A DNA stretch of 64,000 nucleotides from Anisodus tanguticus (lineage: Eukaryota; Streptophyta; Magnoliopsida; Solanales; Solanaceae): contig CM067541.1 in assembly GCA_034509755.1 (NCBI GenBank), positions 2,096,001 to 2,160,000 on the forward strand. Reading direction: 5' to 3'. The translations under genes were made by a program, and so were the position numbers. This document shows positions 1 through 11,835 of this stretch, one piece after another; the first letter of the stretch is position 1, and each line of letters begins with the position of its first letter. The notes beneath the pieces were generated by a model. The model was not told where the DNA came from and did not search any database. It saw nothing but the letters and a program-made list of their open reading frames with translations.

Positions 1-26
1 GATTAGGCAAAAATGGGTTGTTAAAC

Positions 27-66
27 CCGTGATATACACGGCATATACATACCGTGTATATCACGG
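27..66. repeat. Perfect 15-bp inverted repeat (hairpin)
   Basis: Two 15-bp arms, 27-41 and 52-66, are exact reverse complements (CCGTGATATACACGG) around a 10-base loop. The symmetry continues outward as AAACC with one gap. It lies just upstream of the left LTR of the copia element. It may be the end of an unrelated MITE or target-site sequence; nothing in the window identifies it. Confidence 0.75.
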
Positions 67-78
67 TTTGGTGCTCTA

Positions 79-257
79 GTTTAGGTAATGTTTTGTTGTA
101 GTTAAATTAGAATTGTACACTTACCATAATTGTATAATTATTATACAAGTAGAATAATATTTTGGGAGTAGAATAGGAATAGGACTTTCCTATGAAAATT
201 GTAAATTGTATATATACTCTTTCATTAACGAAAATAATCAATGGATTATTTCTTTCA
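79..257 (+). repeat. 5' LTR of the 79-3178 copia element
   Basis: It is about 179 bp and matches 2997-3178 almost throughout, sharing the AAATTAGAATTGTACACTTA block and the TTATTTCTTTCA end. The first bases are degenerate (AGTTTAGG against TGTTAGG), so the start is uncertain by a few bases. Confidence 0.85.
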
Positions 258-418
258 TTGTACCAGAAGTCTAGGTTTTTCATACCTCTCCCATCTTTGT
301 CTTCCGCAAGCTCTCGGCCAACAAGAATTCCGACCCACCATCTCGGGTTCTGTGTCGTTCTTCTCTCTTCTCATCCCAAAATTTTCCAAATCCCTTCCTC
401 ATATATTGTTCTTTCATC

Positions 419-3019
419 ATGTCTAAGAACGTATTTCATCCAGCCCTTACTATTTCCAACATCAAGAACCACATCCATATTGTTCTTGAGATGGAAAACG
501 TCCAGTATGCAACGTGGGCAGAGTTGTTCAAAATTCATGCAATCTCACATCAAGTCCTCCATCACATAATTCCTCATGCTACCCCTACTCTCGCGGAGGA
601 TCCTCAGATATGGATTACGCTTGATGCTACCGTCCTTCAGTGGATTTATTCCACTATTTCTACCGACCTTTTACAGACGATCATCGAGCCTGACACTACG
701 GCTATGGCTACCTAGAATAGATTGTGTGATATATTCCAAGATAACCAACATTCCCGAGTTGTCACCCTTGAGCAGGAATTCTCCCAAGTCTGCATGGAAG
801 TCCCGAATGTTTCCACTTATTATAAACGGCTCAGGGAATTGGCGGACCAACTCCGTAACGTTGGAACGCCTGTTACCAATAATCATCTTGTTCTACAAAT
901 GGTTGCAGGCCTGTCTGAGGCCTATAATGGCGTTGGGACTCGCCTCCGTCAAAGTAATCCACTTCCATATTTTTATCAAGCTCGGTCGATGCTCACGTTA
1001 GAAGAAGTCGGCTTGGCCAAAAAGGCGGCTACCGGTGCCAGTCCCGTGGTGATGATGACTTCATCCACTAATTCTCAAGATTTTGTTGATAATTCGAGCC
1101 AAAACCATAATTATGGTGGAGGCAAAAAGAATCGTAAAAGTAATGACAAAAATCACGGTGGCAATCGAGGTGGTAACGGCGTTGGTGGGGCAGCCAAAAC
1201 AGTGGCGGCGGTGCTCGGCAAGGTGGCAGTGGGCCGCAACCCCACTGGTCCCAGCCATGGCCCCCCTGGCAGTGGGGCTGGGCCAGTGGGCAGTGGCCCA
1301 CCAACCCTTATTTTTCAAGTTCGCAGTGGGCCGGCCAACAACCCTTCAGGCCCAATTTTCATGCATCTTCAGCCCCTAGACAGTGGGCCAATCAGCAGTT
1401 CTTTTGGCCCAATTCGACCAGTGGCTTCCGCAACTTCGCTGGGTCGGGGCAGCAAGCAGGTGTACTTAGGCCTTGGCCCCCGCAGGGCCATCATGTTGTG
1501 GGACCGACACCTATAAATATTGAAGCCGCCATGCATACACTTGGATTGAATCCTCCAGACGCAAATTGGTACATAGACACCGGTGCCACTTCTCACATGA
1601 CGTCCGACCAATGTACTATCTCGTCTTATTCCAATTTGAGCAACAATCGTGGCATAATTATTGGTAATTGCAACTCAATTCCAATTCGTGGCTACGATCA
1701 TAAACTTTGTCCCCCCCCCCCCCCAATCCACCTCTTGTTTTGAAAAATGCCCTTCATGCCCCTAACTTAATTAAAAATTTGGTGTTTGTCCGTAAATTCA
1801 CCACTGATAATTGGATTTCTGTTGATTTTGATCCTATAGGGTTTTCTGTGAAGGATTTCAAGACGGGGATTCCTCTCATGAGATGTGATAGTAGGGGAGA
1901 TCTTTATTCTATCACATCCTCATCCGATCTCTCGAGTCAAGCCTTGTCATCTACTTTTGCAGCTCTAGCTCCTTCCTTGTGGCATGCACATTTGGGTCAT
2001 CCTGGTCGTCTATTGTTTCTTCCTTACATAAAAATAATTTTATTTCTTGTAAGGGTACGCGTAGTACTCCAATTTGTCAATATTGTCCTCTAGGAAAACA
2101 TGTTAGATTACCATTTGTAGCCTCTACTTCTCGTACTTTAATGCCATTTGATATAATTCATAGCGATTTATTAACCTCTCCCGTTTTAAGTTATGTGGGC
2201 CATCGTTATTATGTTTTATTTTTGGATGATTATTCTAATTTTTTGTGGACCTTTCCGTTAGCGAAAAATCTCAAGTATTTTCCATTTTCTTAAAATTTTG
2301 AGCATTCATCCGTACCCAATTCGATCGGAAAATAAAAAATATTCAATGTGATAATGACAAAAAATATTATAATGGGTTGTTTCGGAAATTTTGTGAAAAT
2401 AATGGCATAGTTTTTCGATTCTCTTGTCCTCATGCGTCATCTCAAAATGAAAAAGCCGAATGCAAAATTCGTACCATTAATAATATTGTCCGAACCTTAT
2501 TGGTCCATGCTTCTGTACCCCCTTCCTTTTGGCATCATGCTCTACAAATGGTTACATATCTTCTTAACATACTTCGTAACAAAGGATTGACATATTCATC
2601 CCCTCTTCAATGTCTATATAATAAGACTCATTCGTATTCACATCTTAGGATTTTTGGGTGCTTATGTTATCCGTTATTTCCGTCAACTACAATTAATAAA
2701 TTCAAGTCCGTTCTACCCTTGTGCGTTTTTGAGTTATCCATCCAATCATTGTGGTTGCAAATATTTTGATTTATCGTCTAATAAAATCATAATTAGTCGC
2801 CACATTATTTTTTATGAATCCCAATTTCCGTTTGCTAAAGTCAGTAGTCCCGGGCCTAGTTCGTATAATTTTTTAGATGGCGATGTCTCCCCATATATTA
2901 TCCACCATATATCGGACTTGTCCCACACCAAAAATCCTCCAGCGGGCCCACTGCCCGCTGGACCTCCTGTTCCGTCCCCTCTGCCCAGTGGGCTAGTGTT
3001 AGGTAATGTTTCATTGTAG
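419..3019 (+). pseudogene. copia gag-pol polyprotein, broken; RT and RNase H absent
   Basis: The gag (UBN2-type) begins at ATG 419 and stops at TAG 713-715, then resumes in the same frame, so one TGG-to-TAG change in a conserved tryptophan context is likely. No CCHC zinc knuckle is seen; the region after gag is Gly/Asn-rich. Protease shows WYIDTGATSHMT near 1570-1610. A C-homopolymer at about 1711-1724 coincides with a frame change into the GAG-pre-integrase segment (LWHAHLGHPG, about 1975-2005). Integrase pieces follow in three frames: zinc-binding CQYC near 2080, LFLDDYSNF near 2215-2245, and CPHASSQNEKAE near 2425-2462. At least three frameshifts plus a stop make it non-functional. Confidence 0.88.
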
Positions 3020-3178
3020 TTAAATTAGAATTGTACACTTACTATAATTGTATAATTATTGTACAAGTAGAATAATGTTTTGAAAGTAGAATAGGGATAA
3101 GATTTTTCTGTTATGAAAATTGTAAATTGTATATATACTATTTCATTAATGAAAATAATCAAGAGATTATTTCTTTCA
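2997..3178 (+). repeat. 3' LTR of the 79-3178 copia element
   Basis: This 182-bp repeat begins TGTTAGGTAATG and ends TTTCTTTCA. It abuts proline-rich linker coding sequence that normally lies between integrase and reverse transcriptase. That placement marks the deletion junction. Confidence 0.88.
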
Positions 3179-4216
3179 AAAACTACATAAAAAATATTAT
3201 AAGTCACCATAATTAATAATTTAAAACATTTAAAAGACAATTGAAAAAATTACGATCAAAGAATAATTCGTTTGACTCTCGAAAAGCGAAAAGTGTCAAT
3301 CCTTATGAGACGAAGGGAGTGCATTAGTTGAAATACTTGTTAGACATGCTTTTTTTTAAAAAATAAATAAATATTCAAGTTACAGTTGTAATAATAAAAT
3401 AAATATAAATTTTGCAAATAATACTCTGCTTTTTTAAGTTATGTGAATAGTCTATCCTATTAGGTAGTTTGAAGTAGAAAAGTAATGTTATTTAGTTAAT
3501 TATCTAAATTAAATATTGAGTTAATTAATCTTTTTCATCAGAAAATTTCATATCAGTAAGTATAACACTTTATTACTAAAACTAAGTGAAAATTACAGAT
3601 AAAAACAAAACAAAACGAAAAAGATTGACTTCCCATTCGATAGTGTCAAAACCCAGTAGATGACGTATATTCTCTGTGTTGTTGCAACATTTTGATTCAT
3701 ATGAAAATAATAAAAATTTACTTATTCGTTGGTGGAGCATATATTATTTTTTCTTTTTCATAATAAAAAAATACGCATCTTATATAGTAGTAATATTTTT
3801 TAGTATGTGATGTAATTAAAAAAATATCTTGAAATGAATAGTTTTTTAGACGACTAAAAGATGTGAAGAATTACTTATTTAAAAGTGAGGAAAAAACTAA
3901 GTAGCTTTAAAATATGGTGAAAGATGACCTATACCCCCGTGAAACCAAACTATTTATCCGTCTCTACCTCTATTACTTTTTATGCCCCTTAAAAAAATTA
4001 AAATTATTTATCCGAAATGTCCCTCCTCCTTCACAGTTATGATAAACATGGTATATAAATATACTCAGATAGTATCATGAAAGACTGTTTCAGTCCTTCT
4101 CTTAGTCCTGCATGATACCATCGTAGTATATAAATATACGGAGATAGTATGTCATAGATGATCATGTTCGTTTATTAAAAAAAGACACACTTTTCTCGGA
4201 AAAAAAACTACGATAC

Positions 4217-4256
<40 letters not shown>

Positions 4257-4741
4257 GATGGTATCATGGAGGACTGCTTCAGTCCTTCAATGAGACATTC
4301 CTCAACAGGGGCGAACACATGTATTAATTTGGTGCTCAAGCACCCACTAAACGTGGAGGATCTTTTGTGTAGACATATAGAAAATATGAAAGTTTTGGTG
4401 TAAAATAATAAATAGTACTCAAGAAGCAATAAAAGGTGTTGGTGCTTTGGTTAAAAGGTTATAGGCTATAGGTTAAATTATGCCGGAGCCAAGTTCAAAT
4501 CCTAATCAAAGCTATATATTTTTTGTTAATTTTAAGGTGAGCACCCAAGACCATTGAGAGGGGGTATCGAGTAAATAGTTTTGGTGAGGGGGTACAACAT
4601 GTAATTAGTTTAAAAGGAACATGTGACGGGTAATTAATTTGTTTTGGGGGTATTTCAGTTAGTTTTTCTTAAAATATTGTGGTCATGCAGGGACATGTGG
4701 CCATCATTAGCCGTCAATTATGTATAATAATAATAATAGAG
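3179..4741. other. Intergenic; TA microsatellite and short duplicated motifs
   Basis: No gene is recognised. A (TA)n tract lies at about 4220-4253. A block around GACTG(T/C)TTCAGTCCTTC occurs at 4083-4100 and again at 4271-4287, each beside GATA(C/G)TATCATG-like sequence, which suggests a local duplication. At about 4437-4510 a stretch with a GTTCAAATCC box resembles a degraded tRNA-derived SINE, at low confidence. Confidence 0.5.
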
Positions 4742-6167
4742 TTTTTTCGGGTTTCGGTCCAGTCCGGTCTAAATCCGAAATAACCCGGGATCGGACCGGA
4801 CCCGGTTATAAAAATAAAGAAATCCTTTACGTTAGGCTATAGTCTGTTTTTTACTAAGATTAAGTTCCCAGTTTAGTTAAATTATTAATTTATTATTATA
4901 TTCTCAAGTGAATTATATCATTTATATGAGATATGATGGCTAATGACGGCTACGAAGCAAATCGCAATTAAAAACCTCTTGAATACCAGCACTAGCAGCC
5001 TGCCACTCCATGCCTCTGCCAACCTCTAATTCTTTACTTTAAATTTTTCCTTCCAATTTTCCAACTCTAATCCCTTAATCAGTTTACAACGTGTTGTCGG
5101 CATTGCCGCATTGCAGGCGGTTTCTCCATTAACAACAGTAACTGTAAGTCAACAACAACATTTAGGGTTGTTCAAAAATCGGTCGGATATCTATGAGCAT
5201 TCATTCTCACTTGCATTTAGGGTTGTTCATCATTTTTCTATTTTTCTTCATTTATTTTTTATTTTTACTTATTAATTTTCTATAACAATTTTTATTATTT
5301 ACACTTTGTATACCAATAAAAGATGGTGCAAGCTCTTATTTGTGCACAAGATTGGCTTCTCCCTCAAAAAGATAAAGAGAAGGGATTGATATAGAGGAAA
5401 AGTTGGAGGAATTGGAGCTACTTGAGAAAGATATTTTCTAAAATTATATTATACTTAATAATTTCAAAATAATATATTATACCTTCACTTTTATTATTTT
5501 GGTTGTTTATTATTATTATTATACAGAATTGGAAAACTCTACTTTGAATGATGGTGATTGGTGAATTAGAAGTTGTATTTGCTTCATGCAAAGTAATGAA
5601 AAAGGTAAACGGCCAATCATCTAATACTATATAATGTAAATATGAACTCGTCATGATTTTTATTTGATATTAAATTTGAACTAATTAGTTTTTTATTGAA
5701 ATTTTTTGTTGCAGATCGATGTTGATGGTGTAAGGATTTCATTAGTATCATTATTGTTCAAGATTTGAGAATTTTTTTAATTTTTAATAGCATTGGATTC
5801 AATATTTCTAGTAATTTAGTTTTGGACACGAAGTTGTAATATGTGACTTAGTTCTTCTTATTTTCTTATACTTTAATTGCATATTTTTTTTGGATCTCTA
5901 TTGCCCATGAACCGTATCCGTGTGGTCCATAATGATAAATATCCAAGTACTTTAAGCTTCAATACATGAATTTTGATCAAATTTAAAAGAGATTAAATTA
6001 GTCAAATTACTTCAACGTACCAGATTTATAACAAAGCTAATGCAAAGCAAATTGAACTTTCTTTAGAACCGGTCAGGTCCAGGACCGATAATTGCCGGTC
6101 CGGTCTTCGATCTTCCATTTTATAATTTTCGATCTTCGGTCCGGGTTTGGACCGGTGAACAACCCTA
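4742..6167 (+). mobile_element. hAT transposon remnant with GC-rich subterminal arrays
   Basis: Both ends are dense in CCGGTCCGG/CGGTC motifs inside very AT-rich DNA (4748-4810 and 6068-6158). The right end is TGAACAACCCTA (6156-6167). The same 12-mer occurs in the other orientation at 5163-5174 and 5218-5229, so more than one element end may be present. Inside, the plus strand has a short ORF from about 5323 with ALICAQDWL, the conserved C-terminal tail of hAT transposases, then a second frame ending LEELELLEKDIF near 5447. The left terminus lacks the 12-mer, so the left boundary is approximate and no clean 8-bp duplication was found. Confidence 0.65.
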
Positions 6168-6179
6168 ATAGTTTCTATA

Positions 6180-6640
6180 ATATTTTTTTCTTCGAAAATT
6201 AAACTTTTGCCTCGCGCGACATAAATTATGTGGCATAATTTTATAGTAATTTTTAAAATTATGTTGAGTGTTGGAAATTATGCCTTATCCGGCATAGTTT
6301 GTGCGGATGTTATGATACATATGTTGAAATAAAACGCTAACTATGTCTGTCAAAATATGAAATTATGTCTTTTTCATATTATGTTGAGTGTTGACAATTA
6401 TGTCTTATCCGACATAATCTGTAGGTTGTGTATGATACATATGCCGAAGATATAACACTAATTATGCCAAGCAAAATTTTAATTATGTCGAGCAAAATTT
6501 TAATTATGCCGCGCCAAAAATTATAAAGGGCAAAAATTAACAAACTCAAATTTGAAGGATGCAAAAATTAAAGACCACCCCAAAATCCATTTGTGCGAAG
6601 GCTACGGGCAATTCGCACGATTGCCCCTATTATGTAGCAT
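6180..6640. repeat. Tandemly repeated, MITE-like sequence
   Basis: Two degenerate copies of about 120 bp lie head to tail (about 6251-6372 and 6376-6500). Each has TTATGTTGAGTGTTG, then a CTTATCCG(G/A)CATA box and GATACATATG. The right part (GCAAAAATTAAAGACCAC, about 6530-6580) matches the ends of the element at 63437-63872, so both probably belong to one non-autonomous family. No coding potential was recognised. Confidence 0.5.
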
Positions 6641-8069
6641 CTAGTCTTTTGAACTTAAAAGAAATTTCTTCTTCTCAGCTATTGAATTATAGTGAAAATA
6701 GGGTAGATTTTGTACGATGACATTAATATAAGCATTTAGTTGTTTCAGTTTAACAGAAATTTCTTCTTCTCAGCTATTGAATTTATCATCATTTTCTTGA
6801 AGGAAAATATTTTTCATCAAAGCAAGAAAAATTAGTCCCTCGTCTATGGACGAAAGCTATTTTATTTTACAAATATTTGTAACTAGTACCTCCGGTCCAC
6901 AATAAGTGATTTCTAGTCTTTCAAAACTGATATTTAAAACCCAAGAAGGTATTAACATCTTAAATGGTCTGAACAAATATCTAATGAATAATTTCCATAT
7001 ATACTTGACATTTTCCTATTTATAATTTTCTTAGTGAATTAGCCAAAACCTTGAAATTTATTTATTGTCGACCAGAGGGAGTACATACAAACTATTGTGT
7101 CTTCAATATATATCACTAAACACCACCCTCGTGCCCTTTCCTTCACCTTGTATAGTTATCACGTCACCTACTTTTATTTATATAAAATGTCGAAAATGAT
7201 TCCAAAAATTATTTTCAATAGGTAAAATGATTCCATACCAATAGAACCATAGGTCCTACGACCAAGTAAAAATTTTGGCAAAATACAATGTCATAAACAA
7301 GTCAACCTTTTAAGTTTTAACTAAGTTAATATTATAACCAATTCCTTGTCTTTAACCAGAAGAGCACAAATCCATGCAGGTAAAAACCAATACTACGCAA
7401 AAGATTGAATAATCCAATAACAAGCATGCCGTGCTACAATACGTTAATATTGTGTAAAAAATATTTCTAAGGACCCATTACACCTTGATCCTAATCAGAG
7501 GATCACTAAAGAAATACAGGAATAAGCTACAACAATTTATATCTCCTAAATCTTACATTTGGAATGCTAGTCCAAAGGAAAAGAAAAAAAATTTGTTTTA
7601 CAGCCCCCACTCTTCTTCTACAATTTATCTCCAAGTGGAAGACAGTAAAATCAGCTTTAGTATAGTGCAAAGAAGAACAAGAAATTGTTTGTTTCTTAAA
7701 GAAAATGATACAACATGGATAAACGTTGAAGGAGAAGTCAACGGTTCACCAACCGACAAGTGTTTCACTATAAGAAGAACCCATCTACCACTTCACCACC
7801 ACATCTTTCACTCTAGATTTGGCCAACACTTGAGCTGAGTGCAGATTGTTAGGCTCATCGCTTTTGATTCATCGCCAGCAGTCGAAGATTTCATTTGCCG
7901 AGGCATGAGTATCACCACTGAGCACATACTTATTCCCCTTCTGCACCGTGCCATGGCAAGAAAGGTTAATGGCCATTTTGTGGTTTAGGATTTGAGCATT
8001 TTTGTAGGGGGGAGGGACGCGAGAGAACAAGCAGGATATTTAACTCATCACAAGCTCAATTCAGCAGTA
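6641..8069. other. Intergenic; one unassigned ORF
   Basis: No conserved gene is recognised. A 28-bp segment (AGAAATTTCTTCTTCTCAGC and on) occurs at 6660-6688 and again at 6754-6782. An ORF of 117 codons at 7485-7838 (+) and a 35-codon minus-strand ORF near 7870-7974 have no family features that I recognise. They may be chance ORFs or a decayed gene. Confidence 0.4.
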
Positions 8070-8463
8070 TATCCAAATAAGCAGTTCTTGAACATCTATC
8101 AATTGTTTTTTTGTTGCACAATCTCATTTTTAGATCAATTCATGCACTCATATTAATAATATGTTCTTTTGTTGTTTAATGAGTTTTAAGCTTGATATTA
8201 AGATTTCTCCAATCTCTACTAGCTTCACTAGCTAGTTTACGATTCCTAGCACTAAGAGTTGTGTTAAATTCAAACATGTTCTGAAACCAATTTTCTCGAG
8301 CTGAGGGTCTATCGGAAACAACATCTCTATCCCCACAAGGGTAGGGGTAAGGTCTGCGTACACCATTCTCCCCAGACCCCACTTCTAGGGCTATACTGTG
8401 TATGTTGTTGTAGGAGTTTTGTTAAACAAGTTGCAACAGAAACATATCACTATCCAAATCTTT
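8070..8463 (-). mobile_element. Fragment of the 8580-11025 hAT family, split by a retroposed insertion
   Basis: Bases 8078-8268 and 8414-8463 closely match the right arm of the neighbouring foldback (about 9850-10050). The two parts are contiguous in that arm, so 8269-8413 is an insertion. This is a second, truncated copy of the same family about 100 bp from the foldback. Confidence 0.7.
8269..8413 (+). mobile_element. 5'-truncated RTE/SINE 3' end with target duplication
   Basis: The segment contains the block CTGAGGGTCTATCGGAAACA, then GGTAAGGTCTGCGTACAC, and ends TATGTTGTTGTA. This is the 3' end shared by Solanaceae RTE LINEs and some SINEs. It is flanked by 13-bp repeats GAGTTGTGTTAAA (8256-8268) and GAGTTTTGTTAAA (8414-8426), one mismatch apart, as expected of target-primed insertion. 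Confidence 0.75.
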
Positions 8464-8579
8464 GAAATAAACTAACCATCTTCTTTCATGTCTTTCCCCT
8501 TTTGCTAATAATGTGTAGTAGAAAAATGCATTAAGAATTTATCCTTCAGAAAATCTGTGTCAGTAATTCGAATTCGTCC

Positions 8580-11025
8580 CAGAGCTGACTCTAAAGGGAA
8601 GCAGATGAGGCAGATGCTTTAGGCCCCTATATTTGGGGGGCCCATTTTCTTTAGCATTAATAGGCTTATAGATTTTCTTTAAAATAATATTGAGTCCTAT
8701 TTGTAAGTGAACTTTTTCATATAAAAGGAAAGAAATTTGTTTAGATTGAAAATAAAGTAATGTTTGACTTGGTTAAAAAAGGAAATGTGAATATCATTCT
8801 CAAAAATAATTGGGAAATGTGAATAGCTCCCCTAACATATGAATTGGAATTGATTTGACAACTGAAATTATTATTGCACTTTCTCTTATTCGGAAACGTG
8901 TAACTCTCTTCCTTTGTTTGTTCAAGTCACAATCTTTCTTTTCCCCTCTCATAATATTACATACTTTCTCTTTTATATTTTTTCTTACTCTCTTATTCCA
9001 AGAGTTCAACTACTCAAAGCTTTAAGCTTATGATAATTTAATTGTTCTATAAAAAAACATAGTTAAAGAGTACATGGTTCAATCTTTGGTAGAAGTATTT
9101 TGAAGCAACAAGAAAATATTTTGGAATCAAGTCTTCAAACTTCTTGAATCAGGTAATATCATTCTAACTTTTCAGTATTTTTTTTCTTATACTAATTGTT
9201 ATTTTTACTTCGTAGATATTTCTTTATAACATTTATTAGAATTTAAGTATGTCAACTAAAAAATATAAATCCGGTTATTCAAAACTCCAAAAAAAAGTTT
9301 TAAATTTAATACAATCTCAAAAAGCTCTTGATAAATATTTGGCAAACTAAAAATGTTCTTTAGATGAACAAGTCACTAACTTAGTTGCTAGATGATAATA
9401 AAATCCAAAAAGAAGAACAAGAGGATAATAGTGAGAAATCTGATATAAATTCTCAAGAACCTACAAATGAATATAGTGTTTATATTTGTTGCACGTTAAC
9501 ACAACTTCTAGTTCTAGGAATAGTAAACCAACTAGCTAGTGAAGGTAGTAGAGATTGGAGAAATCTTAAGTATTAAACTTAAAAATTCATGAAACAACAA
9601 ACAAGCATATTATTAATGAGTCCATTGATTGATTTAGAAATGAGATTGTGCAACAACAAAACAATTGATAAAGATGTTCAATGACAAATTAATAGAGATA
9701 GAGAGCATTGAAAAAATGTATTGCCAAGAATTGTTTCCGTCATAAAAATCTTGGAAAAAAATAATTTGGCATTGAAGGAGAAAAAAATGAAATATCTATC
9801 AAGAAAATAACTTGACAATACATCTCTCCGATGCTCTCTATCTCTAGTTCTTGAACATCTTTATCAATTGTTTCCTTGTTGCGCAATCTCATTTCTAAAT
9901 TGATCCATGTACACATTAATAATATGTTCATTTGTTATTTCATGAGTTTTTAAGCTTAATACTAAGATTTATCCAATCTCTACTACTTCCACTAGCTAGT
10001 TTATTATTCCTTGCACTAGGAGTTATGTTAAAGAACTTGCAACAAAAACAAAACACCCTATTCCCCTTTGATTCATTTATAAGTTCTTGATTTTGTTGAG
10101 AATCTACATCAAATTTCTCACTAATCTCCTCTTCTTCTTTTTGGATTTTATTATCGTCTAGCTCAACTAAGTTAATGACTTGTCATCTAAAGAACATCCT
10201 CCTACATTTTCTGATTTAGTTTTTCAATTATTTATCAAGAGCACCTTTTTGAGATTGTATTAAATTTTCAACTTTTTCTGACTTTTGAATAACCGGACTT
10301 ACATTTTCTAATTGAAATATTTAAATTCTAGTAATTTTTTTATAAATATCTACAAAGTAAATAACAAAAATAAAAATATAAGATAAAAATAATACTAGAA
10401 AGTTAGAATGATATTACTCGATTCAAGAAGTTTGAAGACTTGATTCCAAAATACTTGCTGCGTCACACTACTTTTTCCAAAGTTTGAAACATGAACTATG
10501 TACTCTTTAACTATATTTCTCATGGAGCAATAAAACTACCAGAAGATTAAAGCTTTGCATTGTTGAACTATTGGAGAAAGAGAGTAAGAAAGAATATAGA
10601 AGAGAAAGTTTGTAATCTTATGAGAGACGGGAAAATAAAAATTGTGACTTTGTACAAAGGAAGAGAGTTACACATTTTCCAAGAATCTCCTGATTGTTTC
10701 AGAGCAACGGGAAAGAGCTTCTTTAACTAGAAAGAATTCGGTTAAAAAAGTAAAAAATGTAATAATAATTTCAGTTGTCAAATCAATCCCAATTCATACG
10801 TTAGGAGAGCTTCATTCTTCCCATTTTAAGCAAGTCAAATGTTATTTTATTCCCAATCTAAGAAACATTCTTTCCTTGTATATGAAAAGGTTTACTTTTT
10901 CTACAAGTAGTATTTAATTTTTTTTAAAGAAAATCTATAAGCCTATTATTGCTAAATAATGGGGCCCATCAAATTTGGGGCCCTAAAGCACCTGGCTTAT
11001 TTGCTTCCCCTTATAGACGGCCCTA
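8580..11025. mobile_element. 2.4-kb foldback element from a TTF/ZMYM1-like hAT transposon
   Basis: Nearly the whole element is one inverted repeat: 8580 to about 9750 pairs with about 9790-11025. Outer ends read CAGAGCTGAC and, reversed, TAGGGCCGTC, followed by a GCTTTAGG(G)CCCC box. Each arm carries the 5' part of one transposase gene: the left arm starts at about 9249 with a Lys-rich N-terminus (KKYKSGYSKLQKK, then LIQSQKALDKYL), and the right arm has the same in reverse near 10260-10310. This matches the N-terminus of plant TTF-type zinc-finger hAT proteins. Catalytic regions are absent and stop codons are present. No 8-bp duplication is apparent. Confidence 0.8.
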
Positions 11026-11835
11026 TCTCCTTTGTATCAAAATGTTGATGATAATACATTAAAGTATGGAGCTTCTCAAAGCATTCAAGTAATGTAGTAG
11101 CAAATTAAAGACATGAAGATTAATGTTATGCTATGGCATGGAACAAACAGTGGAGAACAGATCTGCATGGGCTCATCACAGGCTTACCAAATCCGCTAAA
11201 TATTTAGGTATCTCATTGCTGGTTATGAAGCTAAAATATCGATTCTATAACCAGAGTAGACAAACACTGGAAGGAGAGGAGAGATAGATAACAGAATAAA
11301 ACTATTGATATTGATCAAGAAATTAGAAAAAATGAATACATTGGAATCACTGAGACTGACATGTACCATAAGCTATAAAGGAGGAAATAAGGAAGAGTCA
11401 CAGTAGGAAGGGTGGAGCAAAATTTGTGAACTAACATTTGAAGTTGATACTAACCAAGTAACAAGAGGGAGAAGATAAAGAGATAGAGGTCAGTTGGGGG
11501 TGGTTGCATACATATGACAGTTATTTGTTGGATAGGACTGTGTTTGATGAGAGCCCCGGAGGAACAGATTCAAACGAGAAAGGACACAGAGACCTTGAAG
11601 AGATGGAAAATATGGAGATGGGCTTATTCTATTTTATTTGTATGATTGGTGCAAAACATCATATCGTATTATGTATCCGTAGTTAGCAGAATGTTATTTT
11701 TTTGGACATCGTTTTGCGTCTAATTTACTTCAGTTTCTGCAAATTTCCACCAACTTAGTGTACTTAAACAAAATTACTGTCTTATTTAAAATTGAAAAAA
11801 AAAATGCTCAGACTTTAGAGTGAAAGAATGTGGAA

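Larger units (their letters stand above)
79..3178 (+). mobile_element. Ty1/copia retrotransposon, short LTRs, internally deleted (Ale/Retrofit-like)
   Basis: Two near-identical repeats of about 180 bp flank a gag-protease-integrase region. The right LTR runs 2997-3178 (TG...CA) and the left about 79-257. A weak primer-binding site (TTGTACCAGAAG) follows the left LTR. Copia order is seen (gag, protease DTGAT, GAG-pre-integrase, integrase), but sequence passes straight from the integrase C-terminal region into the right LTR. Reverse transcriptase and RNase H are therefore missing and the copy cannot be autonomous. No target-site duplication is visible (flanks CTCTA and AAACT). The short LTRs suggest the Ale/Retrofit lineage, which is an inference. 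Confidence 0.88.

Noticed and set aside
1083..1379. Overlapping ORFs in the copia gag tail
   Set aside because: Alternative frames of a GC-richer, glycine-coding stretch; the gag frame explains the sequence.
7485..7838. 117-codon ORF as a gene
   Set aside because: Composition is low-complexity and Ser/Lys-rich, with no recognised domain, no intron signals and no start context. Mentioned only as unassigned.
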